NCBI GenBank assembly: GCA_038253945.1
Contig: JBBSGR010000009.1
Coordinates: 34,150 to 98,149 of the forward strand
DNA length: 64,000 bases
From: JBBRYW01 sp038253945
GTDB taxonomy: Bacteria; Actinomycetota; Thermoleophilia; Gaiellales; Gaiellaceae
Reading direction: 5' to 3'
The translations under genes and the position numbers were made by a program. Positions 49,789-58,043 of this stretch are shown piece by piece. The notes under the pieces are model-generated. The model was not told where the DNA came from and searched no databases. It was given only the letters and a program-made list of their open reading frames with translations. Numbering within the stretch: the stretch's first letter is position 1; each line of letters opens with the position of its first letter.

Positions 49789-50907
49789 GTGAGTAGCACC
49801 CTGACACCGCGGGTGAGGAGGGCCATCCATGTGCCTCGCCCGCTACCCCTCCTCGCAGCGCTGGCGGCGGTTGCGGCGTTTCTCGCCGCACCGCCCGCCA
49901 ACGCGGCGCAGCACCGGCTCGAGAGCCCGAAGGCCGCGGAGATCGCCCGCTCGGGAGAAGGCGTCCGCTACGCCCGCGTCGAGTCGGTCGACGCCCACCT
50001 CGCCGCCGGCAGCGAGTATTGGGGCGGCGACTACATCGCGTCGACCGGCGAGCACGTCAAGATCTATGCGGCGAAGGACTATCCCGAGGATCCCGCTCTC
50101 GGCCAGCGCTGGGCGAACTTCCTCGCCGGCCTCATCCATGGCAGCGAGCTGCCCGCCCTCACCACCTACCTCGTCACTCCGCTCGAGGTGCGCTCGGTTT
50201 GCGGCGCCGACGCGCTCGCCTGCTATAGCGACCAGCAGTCCACCTTGATCGTGCCCGGCGAGGACAACCCGAGCGTCTCGGTGGAGGCTCTGATCACGCA
50301 CGAGTACGGCCACCACGTCGCCGCCCATCGCCTGAACATCCCCTGGCCCGCCGTCGACTGGGGCACGAAGCGCTGGGCGAGCTACCTGCAGGTCTGCCGC
50401 AGCACCCGCGACAAGACGATGTTTCCCGGTGCGGAGACTCGCAGTGAGTACGACCGAAACCCGGGCGAGGGATTTGCCGAGACCTACCGCGTCCTGAACG
50501 AGCGCCGCGCGGGAATCGCCGAGGCGCCCTGGGACATCGTCAGCCAGGTCTTCTATCCCGACGAGACGGCGCTCTCGCTGCTCTCGCAGGACGTGACCGA
50601 GCCCTGGCTCGCGAACACGCCCTCCATCCTTTCCGGCGCCTTCTCCGCCGCTGTGAAGAGCCGCAGCTTCCCCTTGACGACCCCACTCGACGGTGCGTTT
50701 CGGCTCAGCGTTCGGGCGCCGCGGACAGGCCGGCTTCGACTCGACCTCTACTCTGCGTCGGGCACGCGCGTCGCCCGCTCCACGACGCCGCGCGCATCTG
50801 CGAACGCCTCCATCTCGACGACCGTTTGCGGCACGCGCGCGTATCGCGCGACAGTCACCCGGGTGGCCGGCTCCGGCAGCTACCGGGTCGGCGTCTCGCA
50901 ACCCTAG
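49789..50907 (+). CDS. Secreted zinc-metallopeptidase-like protein
   Basis: This 372-residue protein has a signal peptide (RPLPLLAALAAVAAFLAAPPANAA, cleavage near residue 40 from GTG 49789). The mature part has the zinc motif HEYGHH (HExxH) in ALITHEYGHHVAAHR and a downstream candidate third ligand Glu in GEGFAETYRV. The last ~95 residues form a beta-sandwich (FRLSVRAPRTGRLRLDLYSAS) like pre-peptidase C-terminal domains. It is probably an extracellular protease. The response regulator gene begins 21 bp downstream, so the three genes may be co-transcribed, which would link protease expression to the two-component system. Confidence 0.8.
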   Translation: MSSTLTPRVRRAIHVPRPLPLLAALAAVAAFLAAPPANAAQHRLESPKAAEIARSGEGVRYARVESVDAHLAAGSEYWGGDYIASTGEHVKIYAAKDYPEDPALGQRWANFLAGLIHGSELPALTTYLVTPLEVRSVCGADALACYSDQQSTLIVPGEDNPSVSVEALITHEYGHHVAAHRLNIPWPAVDWGTKRWASYLQVCRSTRDKTMFPGAETRSEYDRNPGEGFAETYRVLNERRAGIAEAPWDIVSQVFYPDETALSLLSQDVTEPWLANTPSILSGAFSAAVKSRSFPLTTPLDGAFRLSVRAPRTGRLRLDLYSASGTRVARSTTPRASANASISTTVCGTRAYRATVTRVAGSGSYRVGVSQP

Positions 50908-50928
50908 CCTGCGGCTACGCGCAACCTC

Positions 50929-51603
50929 GTGCGCCTCCTCGTGGTCGATGACGAGCCGGCGGTGCGGGACTCGCTGCGCCGGGCGCTGCTCCTGGAGCGC
51001 TACGAGGTCGACCTGGCCGCGAGTGGCGACGAGGCCCTCGCCCGTCTGGAGGGAGACGGCCAGCCGGACGCGATTCTGCTCGATGTCCTGATGCCGGGAA
51101 CGGACGGGCTCGAGGTTTGCCGCCGGCTTCGCCGCTCTGGCAACCTGACGCCGGTTCTCATGCTGACCGCACGTGATGAAGTGGCCGACCGTGTCGCGGG
51201 ACTCGACGCCGGCGCCGACGACTACCTCGTCAAGCCGTTCGCGCTCGAGGAGCTGCTCGCGCGGCTCCGGGCGCTGCTGAGGCGGACGGTGGACGAGTCG
51301 GGCGAGGTGCTTCGCTTCGCAGATCTCGAGCTCGACCTCTCGACCTACGAGGTGAGGCGCGGCGGCGAGCCGCTCGAGCTGACCAGAACCGAGTTCGCGC
51401 TCCTCGAGCTCTTCCTGCGCAACCCGCGCCAAGTCCTCACTCGCTCCGTCATCTTCGACCGCGTGTGGGGCTACGACTTCGGTTTCGGCTCCAACTCGCT
51501 CGACGTCTACATCGGTTACTTGCGCCGCAAGACGGAGGTGGGCGGCAGGCCGCGCCTGATCCACACGGTCCGCGGCGTCGGCTACGCGCTCCGCGAGCGA
51601 TGA
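50929..51603 (+). CDS. OmpR-family response regulator
   Basis: This 224-residue regulator starts at GTG 50929. The receiver has DDE at 7-9, phospho-acceptor D52 in LLDVLMPG, T80 and K102 in LVKPF. The winged-helix domain ends LIHTVRGVGYALRE, a typical PhoB/OmpR C-terminus. Its stop overlaps the kinase ATG (ATGA at 51600-51603) with no coupling unit inserted, in contrast to the regulator-kinase pair at the window's left end. It could bind the 11-bp-spaced repeat at 49671-49690; this is untested. Confidence 0.95.
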   Translation: MRLLVVDDEPAVRDSLRRALLLERYEVDLAASGDEALARLEGDGQPDAILLDVLMPGTDGLEVCRRLRRSGNLTPVLMLTARDEVADRVAGLDAGADDYLVKPFALEELLARLRALLRRTVDESGEVLRFADLELDLSTYEVRRGGEPLELTRTEFALLELFLRNPRQVLTRSVIFDRVWGYDFGFGSNSLDVYIGYLRRKTEVGGRPRLIHTVRGVGYALRER

Positions 51604-52958
51604 GCTTTCGGGCCCGCCTCACGCTCGTCGCCGCGCTCGCCGTTGCGGTCGCGGTCGTCGTCGCATCGGCGGTCACGTACGCCGTCGTGCAGCGCGAGCT
51701 TCGCGGCCAGATCGATGATTTTCTCCAGGCCCGTGCCGAGCAGATCTCTCAGATCCCTCACTTGTCAGAGCGAGTCTCGTTCACCGGGCAGCCCGGCAAG
51801 TTCTTCTTGCTGATTCCCGATCCCGTCCTCGGCGGCGCGCCGGGGTACGTTCAGCTCGTGGGCGATCACGGGCAGGTCGCGTTGCCGCCGTCCGAGAAGG
51901 TCCCGCTTCCGGTCACGCCTCGTGTCCGAGAGGTAGCCGCAGGTCGAGAGGCGCCGTTCTTGACGGATGCTCGTGTTGCAGGCGTTCGCCTGAGGCTGCT
52001 CACCGTGCCATTGCGGCCGGGCGTCGCCCTTCAGGTGGCGCGCCCCCTAGCGGAGGTCGACCGCGCGATGCACCGGATCAGCCTTCTCCTCATCCTCGTA
52101 GCGCTGAGCGGGATCGGGGTGGCGGCGGCGCTCGGACTGCTCGTTGCCCGCGCGGCACTCGCGCCCGTCCGGCGGCTGACCGATGCCACAGAGCACGTGG
52201 CCGAGACGCGCGACCTGCGGAGCCGCATCGATGAGCGAGGTCACGACGAGCTCAGCCGCCTCGCCGGAAGCTTCAACACGATGCTCGAGGCGCTCGAGGA
52301 CGCCGCGCGGGCCCGGCGCCAGCTCGTCGCGGACGCATCTCACGAGCTGAGGACGCCGCTCACGAGCCTGCGGACGAACATCGAGGTGCTCGCGCGCGAC
52401 AGCTCGATGGCGCCGGCCGATCGCGAGGCTCTGATGAAGGATCTGGTCGATCAGCTGGGGGAGATGACGGCGCTCGTCGCCGAGCTTGTCGAGCTCGCGC
52501 GCGGCGACCAGCAGCCGCTCGCTGCCGAGGAGGTGCGGCTCGACCTCTTGGTGAAGGGAGCGGTCGAGCGGGCGCGGCGCAACTCGCCGGGCGTTCGCTT
52601 CCGGACCGAGCTCGACGAGTCGGTGGTGCACGGCGTCCCCGCGACGCTCGACCGCGCGGTCTCGAACCTGCTCGACAACGCGGCGAAGTGGAGCCCCGCC
52701 GGCCAGGACGTCGACGTCGCCGTTCGTGACGGGCAGGTCGTGGTGCGCGATTACGGCCCGGGCATCGACGACGCGGACCTGCCGCACGTCTTCGATCGCT
52801 TCTACCGGGCGCCGGGTGCACGCCGGCTTCCGGGCTCGGGGCTCGGGCTCGCCATCGTGCGTCAGGTGGCCGAGTCGCACGGTGGCGAGGTCGTCGCCGA
52901 GCAGGCCGAGGGCGGGGGAACGCGGATGCGCCTGCGACTCGGTTCCAACGGAAGCTAG
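51600..52958 (+). CDS. Sensor histidine kinase
   Basis: This 452-residue kinase has a first membrane helix at about 7-28, an extracytoplasmic sensor region to about 160, and a second helix (LLLILVALSGIGVAAALGLLVA). A HAMP-type linker (LAPVRRLTDATEHVAE) follows, then phospho-acceptor H248 in ADASHELRTPLTSLR, N-box SNLLDNAAKW, the G1 motif VRDYGPGIDDADLP, and RLPGSGLGLAIVRQ. All boxes are intact. The stop overlaps the end of the convergent VOC gene by 4 bp. Confidence 0.95.
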   Translation: MSFRARLTLVAALAVAVAVVVASAVTYAVVQRELRGQIDDFLQARAEQISQIPHLSERVSFTGQPGKFFLLIPDPVLGGAPGYVQLVGDHGQVALPPSEKVPLPVTPRVREVAAGREAPFLTDARVAGVRLRLLTVPLRPGVALQVARPLAEVDRAMHRISLLLILVALSGIGVAAALGLLVARAALAPVRRLTDATEHVAETRDLRSRIDERGHDELSRLAGSFNTMLEALEDAARARRQLVADASHELRTPLTSLRTNIEVLARDSSMAPADREALMKDLVDQLGEMTALVAELVELARGDQQPLAAEEVRLDLLVKGAVERARRNSPGVRFRTELDESVVHGVPATLDRAVSNLLDNAAKWSPAGQDVDVAVRDGQVVVRDYGPGIDDADLPHVFDRFYRAPGARRLPGSGLGLAIVRQVAESHGGEVVAEQAEGGGTRMRLRLGSNGS

Positions 52959-53329
52959 ACCGAGCGCTCGACCAGCTCGATCCGGTAGCCGTCCGGGTCG
53001 CGCACGAAGCACAGTCGCGAGCCCCCCTCACGCACCTGGTACGGCGGCCGCTCCGGCTCGATGCCCTGCTCCTTCAGCCGGTCGAGCGTCCCGTCGAGAT
53101 CCTCCACGGTAAGGGCGATGTGCCCGTACCCCGTGCCGATCTCGTACGAGTCGACGCCGAAGTTGTGCGTCAGCTCCAGACGGTCGGCGTCGCCCGGGAC
53201 GCCCATGAAGATGTTGATCGCCTCGTCGCGGATCGGGAAGCGGCCGCGCTCCTCGAAGCCGAGCGCCGTGTAGAAGGCGGTCGATCGGTCGGGATCGGTG
53301 ATGCGGTAACAGGTGTGGACTAACTCCAT
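52955..53329 (-). CDS. Lactoylglutathione-lyase-like VOC protein (glyoxalase I type)
   Basis: This 124-residue VOC protein starts at ATG 53329 behind GAGGAGG. Metal ligands expected for glyoxalase I are visible: His in LVHTCYRITD, Glu/His in RLELTHNFG, His in GYGHIALTV, and Glu in YRIELVE at the end. RSTAFYTALGFEE also fits. It probably disposes of methylglyoxal or a related 2-oxoaldehyde thiol adduct, although actinobacteria lack glutathione and would use another thiol. A longer start at 53353 is open but lacks a ribosome site. Confidence 0.85.
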   Translation of the reverse strand: MELVHTCYRITDPDRSTAFYTALGFEERGRFPIRDEAINIFMGVPGDADRLELTHNFGVDSYEIGTGYGHIALTVEDLDGTLDRLKEQGIEPERPPYQVREGGSRLCFVRDPDGYRIELVERSV

Positions 53330-53391
53330 GACGCGACCTCCTCGCGGGTGCAAAGGTTTTCAAGCGGTGCGGACATGCCTGTGAACAAGCC

Positions 53392-53742
53392 TTAGATGTT
53401 CGGCGCGTGCCGGTCGGCGACGCACTCCCTGGCCCAGCGCTCCGCCTTCTCCACGATTCGCCGTTTGACGGACTCGACCTCGTCCATGTCGCGACCGAGC
53501 TGGTCGTGCTCCACCTCGATTCGAACCAGTTGCAGCACCGCCTCGACCGTGTCGCCGATCTCATGGCGCTCCTCCGAGACGATCGAGACGGGTCCGACTT
53601 CCGGCAGGAGGCGCCGGGCGAGGTCGTCGATCTCCGCCGGCGTCGCCGTGCGGCCGGCGAAGACTCCGAAATTGACGCGCACCTCGAACGGCACCGCTCC
53701 CGCCGCCTCGGCGGCGAAGGCGATCGAGGGCTCGTCGGGCAT
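53392..53742 (-). CDS. Hypothetical protein of 116 residues
   Basis: ATG 53742 opens a soluble, acidic protein: FEVRVNFGVFAGRTATPAEIDDLARRLLP, then GPVSIVSEERHEIG, VLQLVRIEVEHDQ and a charged C-terminal helix KRRIVEKAERWARECVA. The alternation of strands and helices looks like a small alpha/beta sandwich. I do not recognise the family. It is followed on the right by two tandem hairpin-bearing repeats and the end of the ABC-2 permease gene, all on the same strand. Codon use is normal for the genome. Confidence 0.6.
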   Translation of the reverse strand: MPDEPSIAFAAEAAGAVPFEVRVNFGVFAGRTATPAEIDDLARRLLPEVGPVSIVSEERHEIGDTVEAVLQLVRIEVEHDQLGRDMDEVESVKRRIVEKAERWARECVADRHAPNI

Positions 53743-53783
53743 GCAGCATCTTCTGCCCGGCGGGGCGAGAACCTAACGCGCCG

Positions 53784-53980
53784 CCAAGGCACCGCTTGCG
53801 GTGCCGACCTCAGGAGATGCGGGCTCCGCCCGCGTCTCCGTCTGCATGACCGGTCGCGCGGCCTGGATCCTGACCCACGCTCCAAGGCACCGCTTGCGGT
53901 GCCGACCTCAGGAGATGCGGGCTCCGCCCGCGTCTCCGTCTGCAATGACCGGTCGCGCGGCCTGGATCCTGACCCACGCT
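53784..53980 (-). repeat. Two tandem ~98-bp repeats, each with two strong hairpins
   Basis: Unit 1 (53784-53881) and unit 2 (53882-53980) are nearly identical, differing mainly by one inserted A. Each holds the palindrome GGCACCGC-TT-GCGGTGCC (53788-53805; 53886-53903) and a second stem GGAGATGCGGGC/GCCCGCGTCTCC (53813-53839; 53911-53937). They directly follow the stop of the ABC-2 permease (minus strand), so they can act as a double terminator or 3'-end stabiliser. No coding role is apparent. Confidence 0.85.
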
Positions 53981-53981
53981 T

Positions 53982-54734
53982 CTACGTCTCTCGCGGCTCC
54001 CAGCGGAAACGGCGAAGAGCGATGATCGCCCCCACCAGGCCCCAGGCCGCCACGGCCGCAAGGCTGCCCGGCTGCGACCAGATGTGCTCGTGACGCAGCA
54101 TGACGTCCCGGATGAGACGGATGAAGAAGGTGAGAGGCAGCACGTCGGCGATCACCCGAAGAAACTGCGGGAAGTTGTGCGGCGAGAAGAAGGAGCCGGA
54201 GATGAACGACATCGGCAAGTAGATCGCGTTCACGACGGCCGAGGAGCCCTCCGCGCTCCTCACCACCGCGGTCAGCGCGACGCCGAGCGCGGCGAACGCG
54301 AGCGCGCCCACCAGGAGGGCGAGGGCAAGCGAGAAGGGGCGGTCGGGGACCGACGAGCCGAAGAGCACCCTCCCGAGCGCGATCAGCGCCGCTGCCTCGA
54401 TCGCGTAGACGAAGAGCGTCGAGGTGAGCAGCGCGGCGATCATGATCGGAGCCGGGAGCGGCGTGGCCCGCAGCCGCTTCAGGATTCCCGATTCCCGGCG
54501 GATCACGAGCAGGATCGCCAGGCCCGCGAACGTCGTCGCAACGACCCCGTAGCCGAGCATCCCGGCCAGCAGGTAGTCCGAGCCCTTGAAGCCCTCGATC
54601 TTGTCGTTCGTGCCGTAGACCGAGCCGAGGAGCACGAACAGGATGATCGGCAGGAAGAAGGTGAAGAAGGCGAGCTCGCGGCTCCGCCAGAAGAGTCGCT
54701 GCTGGGCCCGCAGCTCGTGGAGGAAGAGGTTCAT
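53982..54734 (-). CDS. ABC-2 type exporter, membrane subunit (PadR-linked)
   Basis: This 250-residue permease has six hydrophobic segments, beginning with ELAFFTFFLPIILFVLLGSVYG. The ABC-2 signature region is NAIYLPMSFISGSFFSPHNFPQFLRVIADVLPLTFFI, the loop before the last helices, found in DrrB-type drug and lipid exporters. ATG 54734 overlaps the ATPase stop (ATGA at 54731-54734), so subunit ratio is coupled. Two tandem hairpin repeats follow its stop directly. Confidence 0.92.
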   Translation of the reverse strand: MNLFLHELRAQQRLFWRSRELAFFTFFLPIILFVLLGSVYGTNDKIEGFKGSDYLLAGMLGYGVVATTFAGLAILLVIRRESGILKRLRATPLPAPIMIAALLTSTLFVYAIEAAALIALGRVLFGSSVPDRPFSLALALLVGALAFAALGVALTAVVRSAEGSSAVVNAIYLPMSFISGSFFSPHNFPQFLRVIADVLPLTFFIRLIRDVMLRHEHIWSQPGSLAAVAAWGLVGAIIALRRFRWEPRET

Positions 54735-55576
54735 TCGGCCTCCGCGGTCAGCGTGAGGTAGATCTCCTCGAGCGTCGGCCGGCGAACCTCGAGCGCCTCG
54801 AGCTCGACGCCGTCGGCGACTGCCTTCCCGGTCAGGGCATGCAGCTCGCGGGTCGGATGCTCCGTGTGGAGGACGACCTCCTCGCCGTTCCGGCGGTAGC
54901 GGATCTCCGTTGCCGGGGCACGCCCCGTCAGCTCGTCCGGCGTCCCCGAGGCGACGATGCGGCCCTCGCGCAGGACGGTGACGCGATCGGCGAGCTGCTG
55001 CGCCTCCTCGATGTAGTGGGTCGTCAGGAGTACGGTCTTGCCCAGCGATCGGAGGGAGCGAATCATCTCCCAGGCCGCTCTACGAGCGGCCGGATCGAAC
55101 CCGGTCGTCGGCTCGTCGAGGAAGATCAGGTCCGGGTCGCCGGCGAGAGCGACCGCAAGGTCGAGCCTGCGCTTCTGCCCGCCGGACAGCGTCTTCACGC
55201 GTGAGGCCGCCTTCTCCTCGAGGCCGACGAGGCGAACGACCTCGTCGACGGGGCGCGAGCGCTGGAAGTAGCCGGCGAAGAGTGCGATCGTCTCGGCGAC
55301 GGTGAAGTTCGGGTACAGCTCGGACGCCTGCAGCACCACGCCGATCCGCTCCCGCCAGCCGCCGCCCGCACGCTGCGGGTCCTCGCCGAGCACCGAGACG
55401 CTGCCGGCGTCGCGCTCCCGGTAGCCCTCCATGATCTCCACGGTGGTCGTCTTGCCCGCGCCGTTCGGGCCGAGGAGAGCGAAGACCTCACCCGCGGCGA
55501 CGTCGAAATCGACGCCGTGCAGCACCTCGCCGCTTCCGTACGACTTCCGTAGCCCATGTACCTCGATCGCGTTCAT
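54731..55576 (-). CDS. ABC-2 type exporter, ATP-binding subunit (PadR-linked)
   Basis: This 281-residue ATPase has Walker A GPNGAGKTT (about 34-42), Q-loop VLQASELYPNFTV, signature LSGGQKRRLDLA, Walker B LIFLDEPTTGFDP and switch His LTTHYIEEAQ, and a DrrA-like C-terminal extension (about 215-281). With the permease downstream it forms a drug- or lipid-export pair. The divergent PadR-type regulator gene starts 37 bp away across a palindrome, so the regulator probably represses this exporter until a ligand binds. Confidence 0.93.
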   Translation of the reverse strand: MNAIEVHGLRKSYGSGEVLHGVDFDVAAGEVFALLGPNGAGKTTTVEIMEGYRERDAGSVSVLGEDPQRAGGGWRERIGVVLQASELYPNFTVAETIALFAGYFQRSRPVDEVVRLVGLEEKAASRVKTLSGGQKRRLDLAVALAGDPDLIFLDEPTTGFDPAARRAAWEMIRSLRSLGKTVLLTTHYIEEAQQLADRVTVLREGRIVASGTPDELTGRAPATEIRYRRNGEEVVLHTEHPTRELHALTGKAVADGVELEALEVRRPTLEEIYLTLTAEAE

Positions 55577-55585
55577 CTATCTGCC

Positions 55586-55605
55586 AGATACGTTACTATG
55601 TATCT
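55586..55605. promoter_or_regulatory. Palindromic operator between PadR gene and ABC exporter
   Basis: AGATAC and GTATCT flank 8 bp (GTTACTAT), a perfect 6-bp inverted repeat with A/T-rich composition, unlike the GC-rich surroundings. It lies 8 bp before the PadR start and ~10 bp before the ATPase start, as expected for a PadR operator that controls both. Confidence 0.72.
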
Positions 55606-55612
55606 TCCAGGC

Positions 55613-56227
55613 ATGCAACAGCTGAGTCCAACGGCAAAGGTCATTCTCGGATTCTTACGGCTCGGCGCCCGGACCGGCTACGAGATCAAGAGCGGCGTCG
55701 AGGTCTCGACACGCTTTTTCTGGGGCGCGAGCTTCGGCCAGATCTATCCGGAGCTCCGCCGGCTCGAGGGTGCCGGCCTCGTGACGTCGCGCGACGAGTC
55801 TCACGGGGCGCGTCACCGGCGGGGGTATGAGCTTACGGAAGCAGGCGAGCGAGCGTTGCAGGAGTGGCTGACCAGCTCGGCGGCGCGGCAGTTCGATTAC
55901 CGCGACGAAGGGCTGCTCAAGCTCTTCTTCGGCGACCTGCTCGAGCCCGATCAGCTGCTCGAGAGCATGAGGATGACGCAGGCGCAGTTCGAGTCTGCGC
56001 TCGCCTTCTTCCGCACCGAGCTGGAGCCGAAGGCGCGGGCCGGTGAAGACGCGGGCGAGCGGTTTCCGTCGCTCGCCCTCGAGTTCGGAACCGCGCTGCT
56101 CGAGTTCATCGTCGACTGGTGGGCCGCCGCGGAGGATCGGCTGAGCCGGCAGCAGCGGCCGACTGCGCGAGGCGGGCACGATAGTCGGCGGTCGCCGCGG
56201 GTCGAGACGGGCATGAGAAGACCATGA
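55613..56227 (+). CDS. PadR-family transcriptional regulator
   Basis: This 204-residue protein starts at ATG 55613. The N-terminal winged helix is typical of PadR: SPTAKVILGFLRLGARTGYEIKS, then FGQIYPELRRLEGAGLVTS and RRGYELTEAGERALQEWL. A C-terminal dimerisation helix region follows (PDQLLESMRMTQAQFESALAFF), placing it in PadR subfamily 1 with the Vir-like C-terminal domain. It faces the ABC-2 exporter it probably controls. Its stop overlaps the ATG of the secreted repeat-protein gene (ATGA at 56224), an unusual pairing of a regulator with a secreted protein. Confidence 0.9.
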   Translation: MQQLSPTAKVILGFLRLGARTGYEIKSGVEVSTRFFWGASFGQIYPELRRLEGAGLVTSRDESHGARHRRGYELTEAGERALQEWLTSSAARQFDYRDEGLLKLFFGDLLEPDQLLESMRMTQAQFESALAFFRTELEPKARAGEDAGERFPSLALEFGTALLEFIVDWWAAAEDRLSRQQRPTARGGHDSRRSPRVETGMRRP

Positions 56228-57852
56228 AGCAATGGGTGGTAGCCGCCGTCGCGCTGGCGGCCGTGCTCACGCTCGCGGTCGCGCGCGCCGACGCACGCGG
56301 GGCGCACGTCACTCTCACCGTGGCCAAGGCAGGAAGCGGGAGCGGGCGCGTCACGAGCACCCCGGCGTACGTCGACTGCGGCCAGGTCTGCAGCGCCCTC
56401 GTACCGACGCTCTCGGAGGCCGGCGGCGCGCCGCTGACTCTCACCGCGTCTCCAGACCCCGGCTCGGTGTTCACGGGCTGGGCGGGTGGTTGCTCGGGCA
56501 ATGCCCGCTCATGCACGGTCGAGCCGGAGGACGCGACGACCGTGACCGCGATCTTCGACCTCCCGGGAACGCAGACGTCGTTCCCGCTGGCGATCGGCAA
56601 GACCGGGAACGGGACGGTCACGAGCAGTCTCGGCGGCATCGACTGTGGGCCGACCTGCGCCGCCTCGTTTCCTCCCGGCGCCACCGTTACGTTGACGGCG
56701 AGTCCCGCAGACGGCTGGACCTTCGCCGGCTGGAGCGGTGGTTGCTCGGGCACCGACGCGTGCACGGTCACGCTCGACGGGCCGAAGGCGGTGTCGGCGC
56801 GCTTCGAGCAGCAGGTCAGGCAGACCTTTCCGCTCGTCGTGGGAGGGAGTGGCGACGGCACGATCGCAAGCCGTCCTCCGGGCATCGACTGCGGCACGAC
56901 GTGCGCGCTGTCTCTCGGCAGCGGCACGACGGTGACGCTGACGGCGACGCCGGGTTCCGGGGCGACGTTCTCGGGCTGGGGCGGTGCCTGCTCCGGCACG
57001 TCGCCCTGCACTGTCACGATGGACGGGCCGAAGGCCGTGACGGCGAACTTCGGCGCGGGCGCTCCCGAGCTCGTGGCGCTCGGGGTCGGCAAGACAGGCA
57101 ACGGCGGCATTACGAGCAGCCCGGCCGGCATCGATTGCGGTGGGGCGTGCAATGCGAGCTTCGCGAACGGTACTCGCGTGGCCCTGACCGCGACCCCGGC
57201 GGCCGGCTGGACCTTCGCCGGCTGGAGCGGCGCCTGCTCGGGCACCGGCTCGTGCACGCTCGTCGTCGAGAGCCCGAAGGCCGTAGCCGCCACATTCACG
57301 GAGGCCCCGACCTTCCCCCTCGCGGTCAGCAAGAGCGGGAGCGGGACGGTCGGTAGCAATCCCGCCGGCATCGACTGCGGCCCGACGTGCTCCGCCTCGT
57401 TCCGCGGCGGCACGACGGTGACGCTGATTGCCGTGCCCGAGCCGGGGGCCGTCTTCAGCGGTTGGACCGGGATCTGCGCGGGCAACGGGCCGATCTGCCC
57501 GATCGTGCTCAACGAGGCGGAGTCGACGACGGCGCTCTTTCGCAACCACGCGGATACCGTTGCGCCGGTCGTCAAGGCTCTGGCCAGTACGGGCAGGCGG
57601 GGTGCGGCCGCGAGGCTTCGCTACCGCGTCAGCGACCTGAGTGGCGTGACGAGACAGACCGTGACCGTGCGGCGCGGGACGCGCGCGATCGCGACGCTCC
57701 GGACGGCGTTGCTCGTCGTGACGCAGAGCCCAGCCGTGAAGTGGCGCGTGCCGCGTCGGCTCGAGCGCGGAACGCTTCGCTTCTGCATCCGTGCGACGGA
57801 CAAGGTCGGCAACACGAGCGACGCCAGCTGCGCGCCGCTTCGGATTCGCTAG
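56224..57852 (+). CDS. Secreted Cys-rich protein with five InlB-B-like repeats
   Basis: This 542-residue protein starts with a signal peptide (KQWVVAAVALAAVLTLAVARA). Five repeats of ~75-85 residues follow, each with a start like FPLAIGKTGNGTVTS, IDCGPTC, TVTLTASPADGWTFAGWSG, CSGTDACTV and AVSARF. This is the Divergent-InlB-B-repeat pattern. Each repeat has four Cys (two in IDCGxxC, two later), so disulfide pairs inside repeats are likely. A C-terminal beta-sandwich (VAPVVKALAS... CIRATDKVGN, about 450-542) ends it. Such proteins serve as adhesins or stalks on the cell surface. No cell-wall sorting motif is seen. Confidence 0.85.
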   Translation: MKQWVVAAVALAAVLTLAVARADARGAHVTLTVAKAGSGSGRVTSTPAYVDCGQVCSALVPTLSEAGGAPLTLTASPDPGSVFTGWAGGCSGNARSCTVEPEDATTVTAIFDLPGTQTSFPLAIGKTGNGTVTSSLGGIDCGPTCAASFPPGATVTLTASPADGWTFAGWSGGCSGTDACTVTLDGPKAVSARFEQQVRQTFPLVVGGSGDGTIASRPPGIDCGTTCALSLGSGTTVTLTATPGSGATFSGWGGACSGTSPCTVTMDGPKAVTANFGAGAPELVALGVGKTGNGGITSSPAGIDCGGACNASFANGTRVALTATPAAGWTFAGWSGACSGTGSCTLVVESPKAVAATFTEAPTFPLAVSKSGSGTVGSNPAGIDCGPTCSASFRGGTTVTLIAVPEPGAVFSGWTGICAGNGPICPIVLNEAESTTALFRNHADTVAPVVKALASTGRRGAAARLRYRVSDLSGVTRQTVTVRRGTRAIATLRTALLVVTQSPAVKWRVPRRLERGTLRFCIRATDKVGNTSDASCAPLRIR

Positions 57853-57973
57853 GCCGTGTGCCAGACGCTCAGGATGTTCGCGTAGACGCCGACCTCGGCG
57901 TCGGGCGTCGCATAGAACTGGAACTCCGCCGCGGCTCCTCGCTCGGCTCCTCGTCCTCCTCGAACTGGCTCAC
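57849..57973 (-). pseudogene. Possible truncated, frameshifted DUF3467-like gene
   Basis: GTG 57973 opens MSQFEEDEEPSEEP. A one-base shift leads into AEFQFYATPDAEVGVYANIL then SVWHTA and a stop at 57849. The second part resembles the core of DUF3467 proteins (VGVYAN-x-x-x-VWHSxxEF). Only ~40 residues remain, ending where the convergent repeat-protein gene ends. Probably a remnant; the match is by eye only. Confidence 0.35.
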
Positions 57974-58043
57974 GGTCTGATCCCTCGCGGGGGTTCGGCC
58001 GAACCATACGGCGAGCTCTCCGACGTCGGTACAGTCGGGGCCA

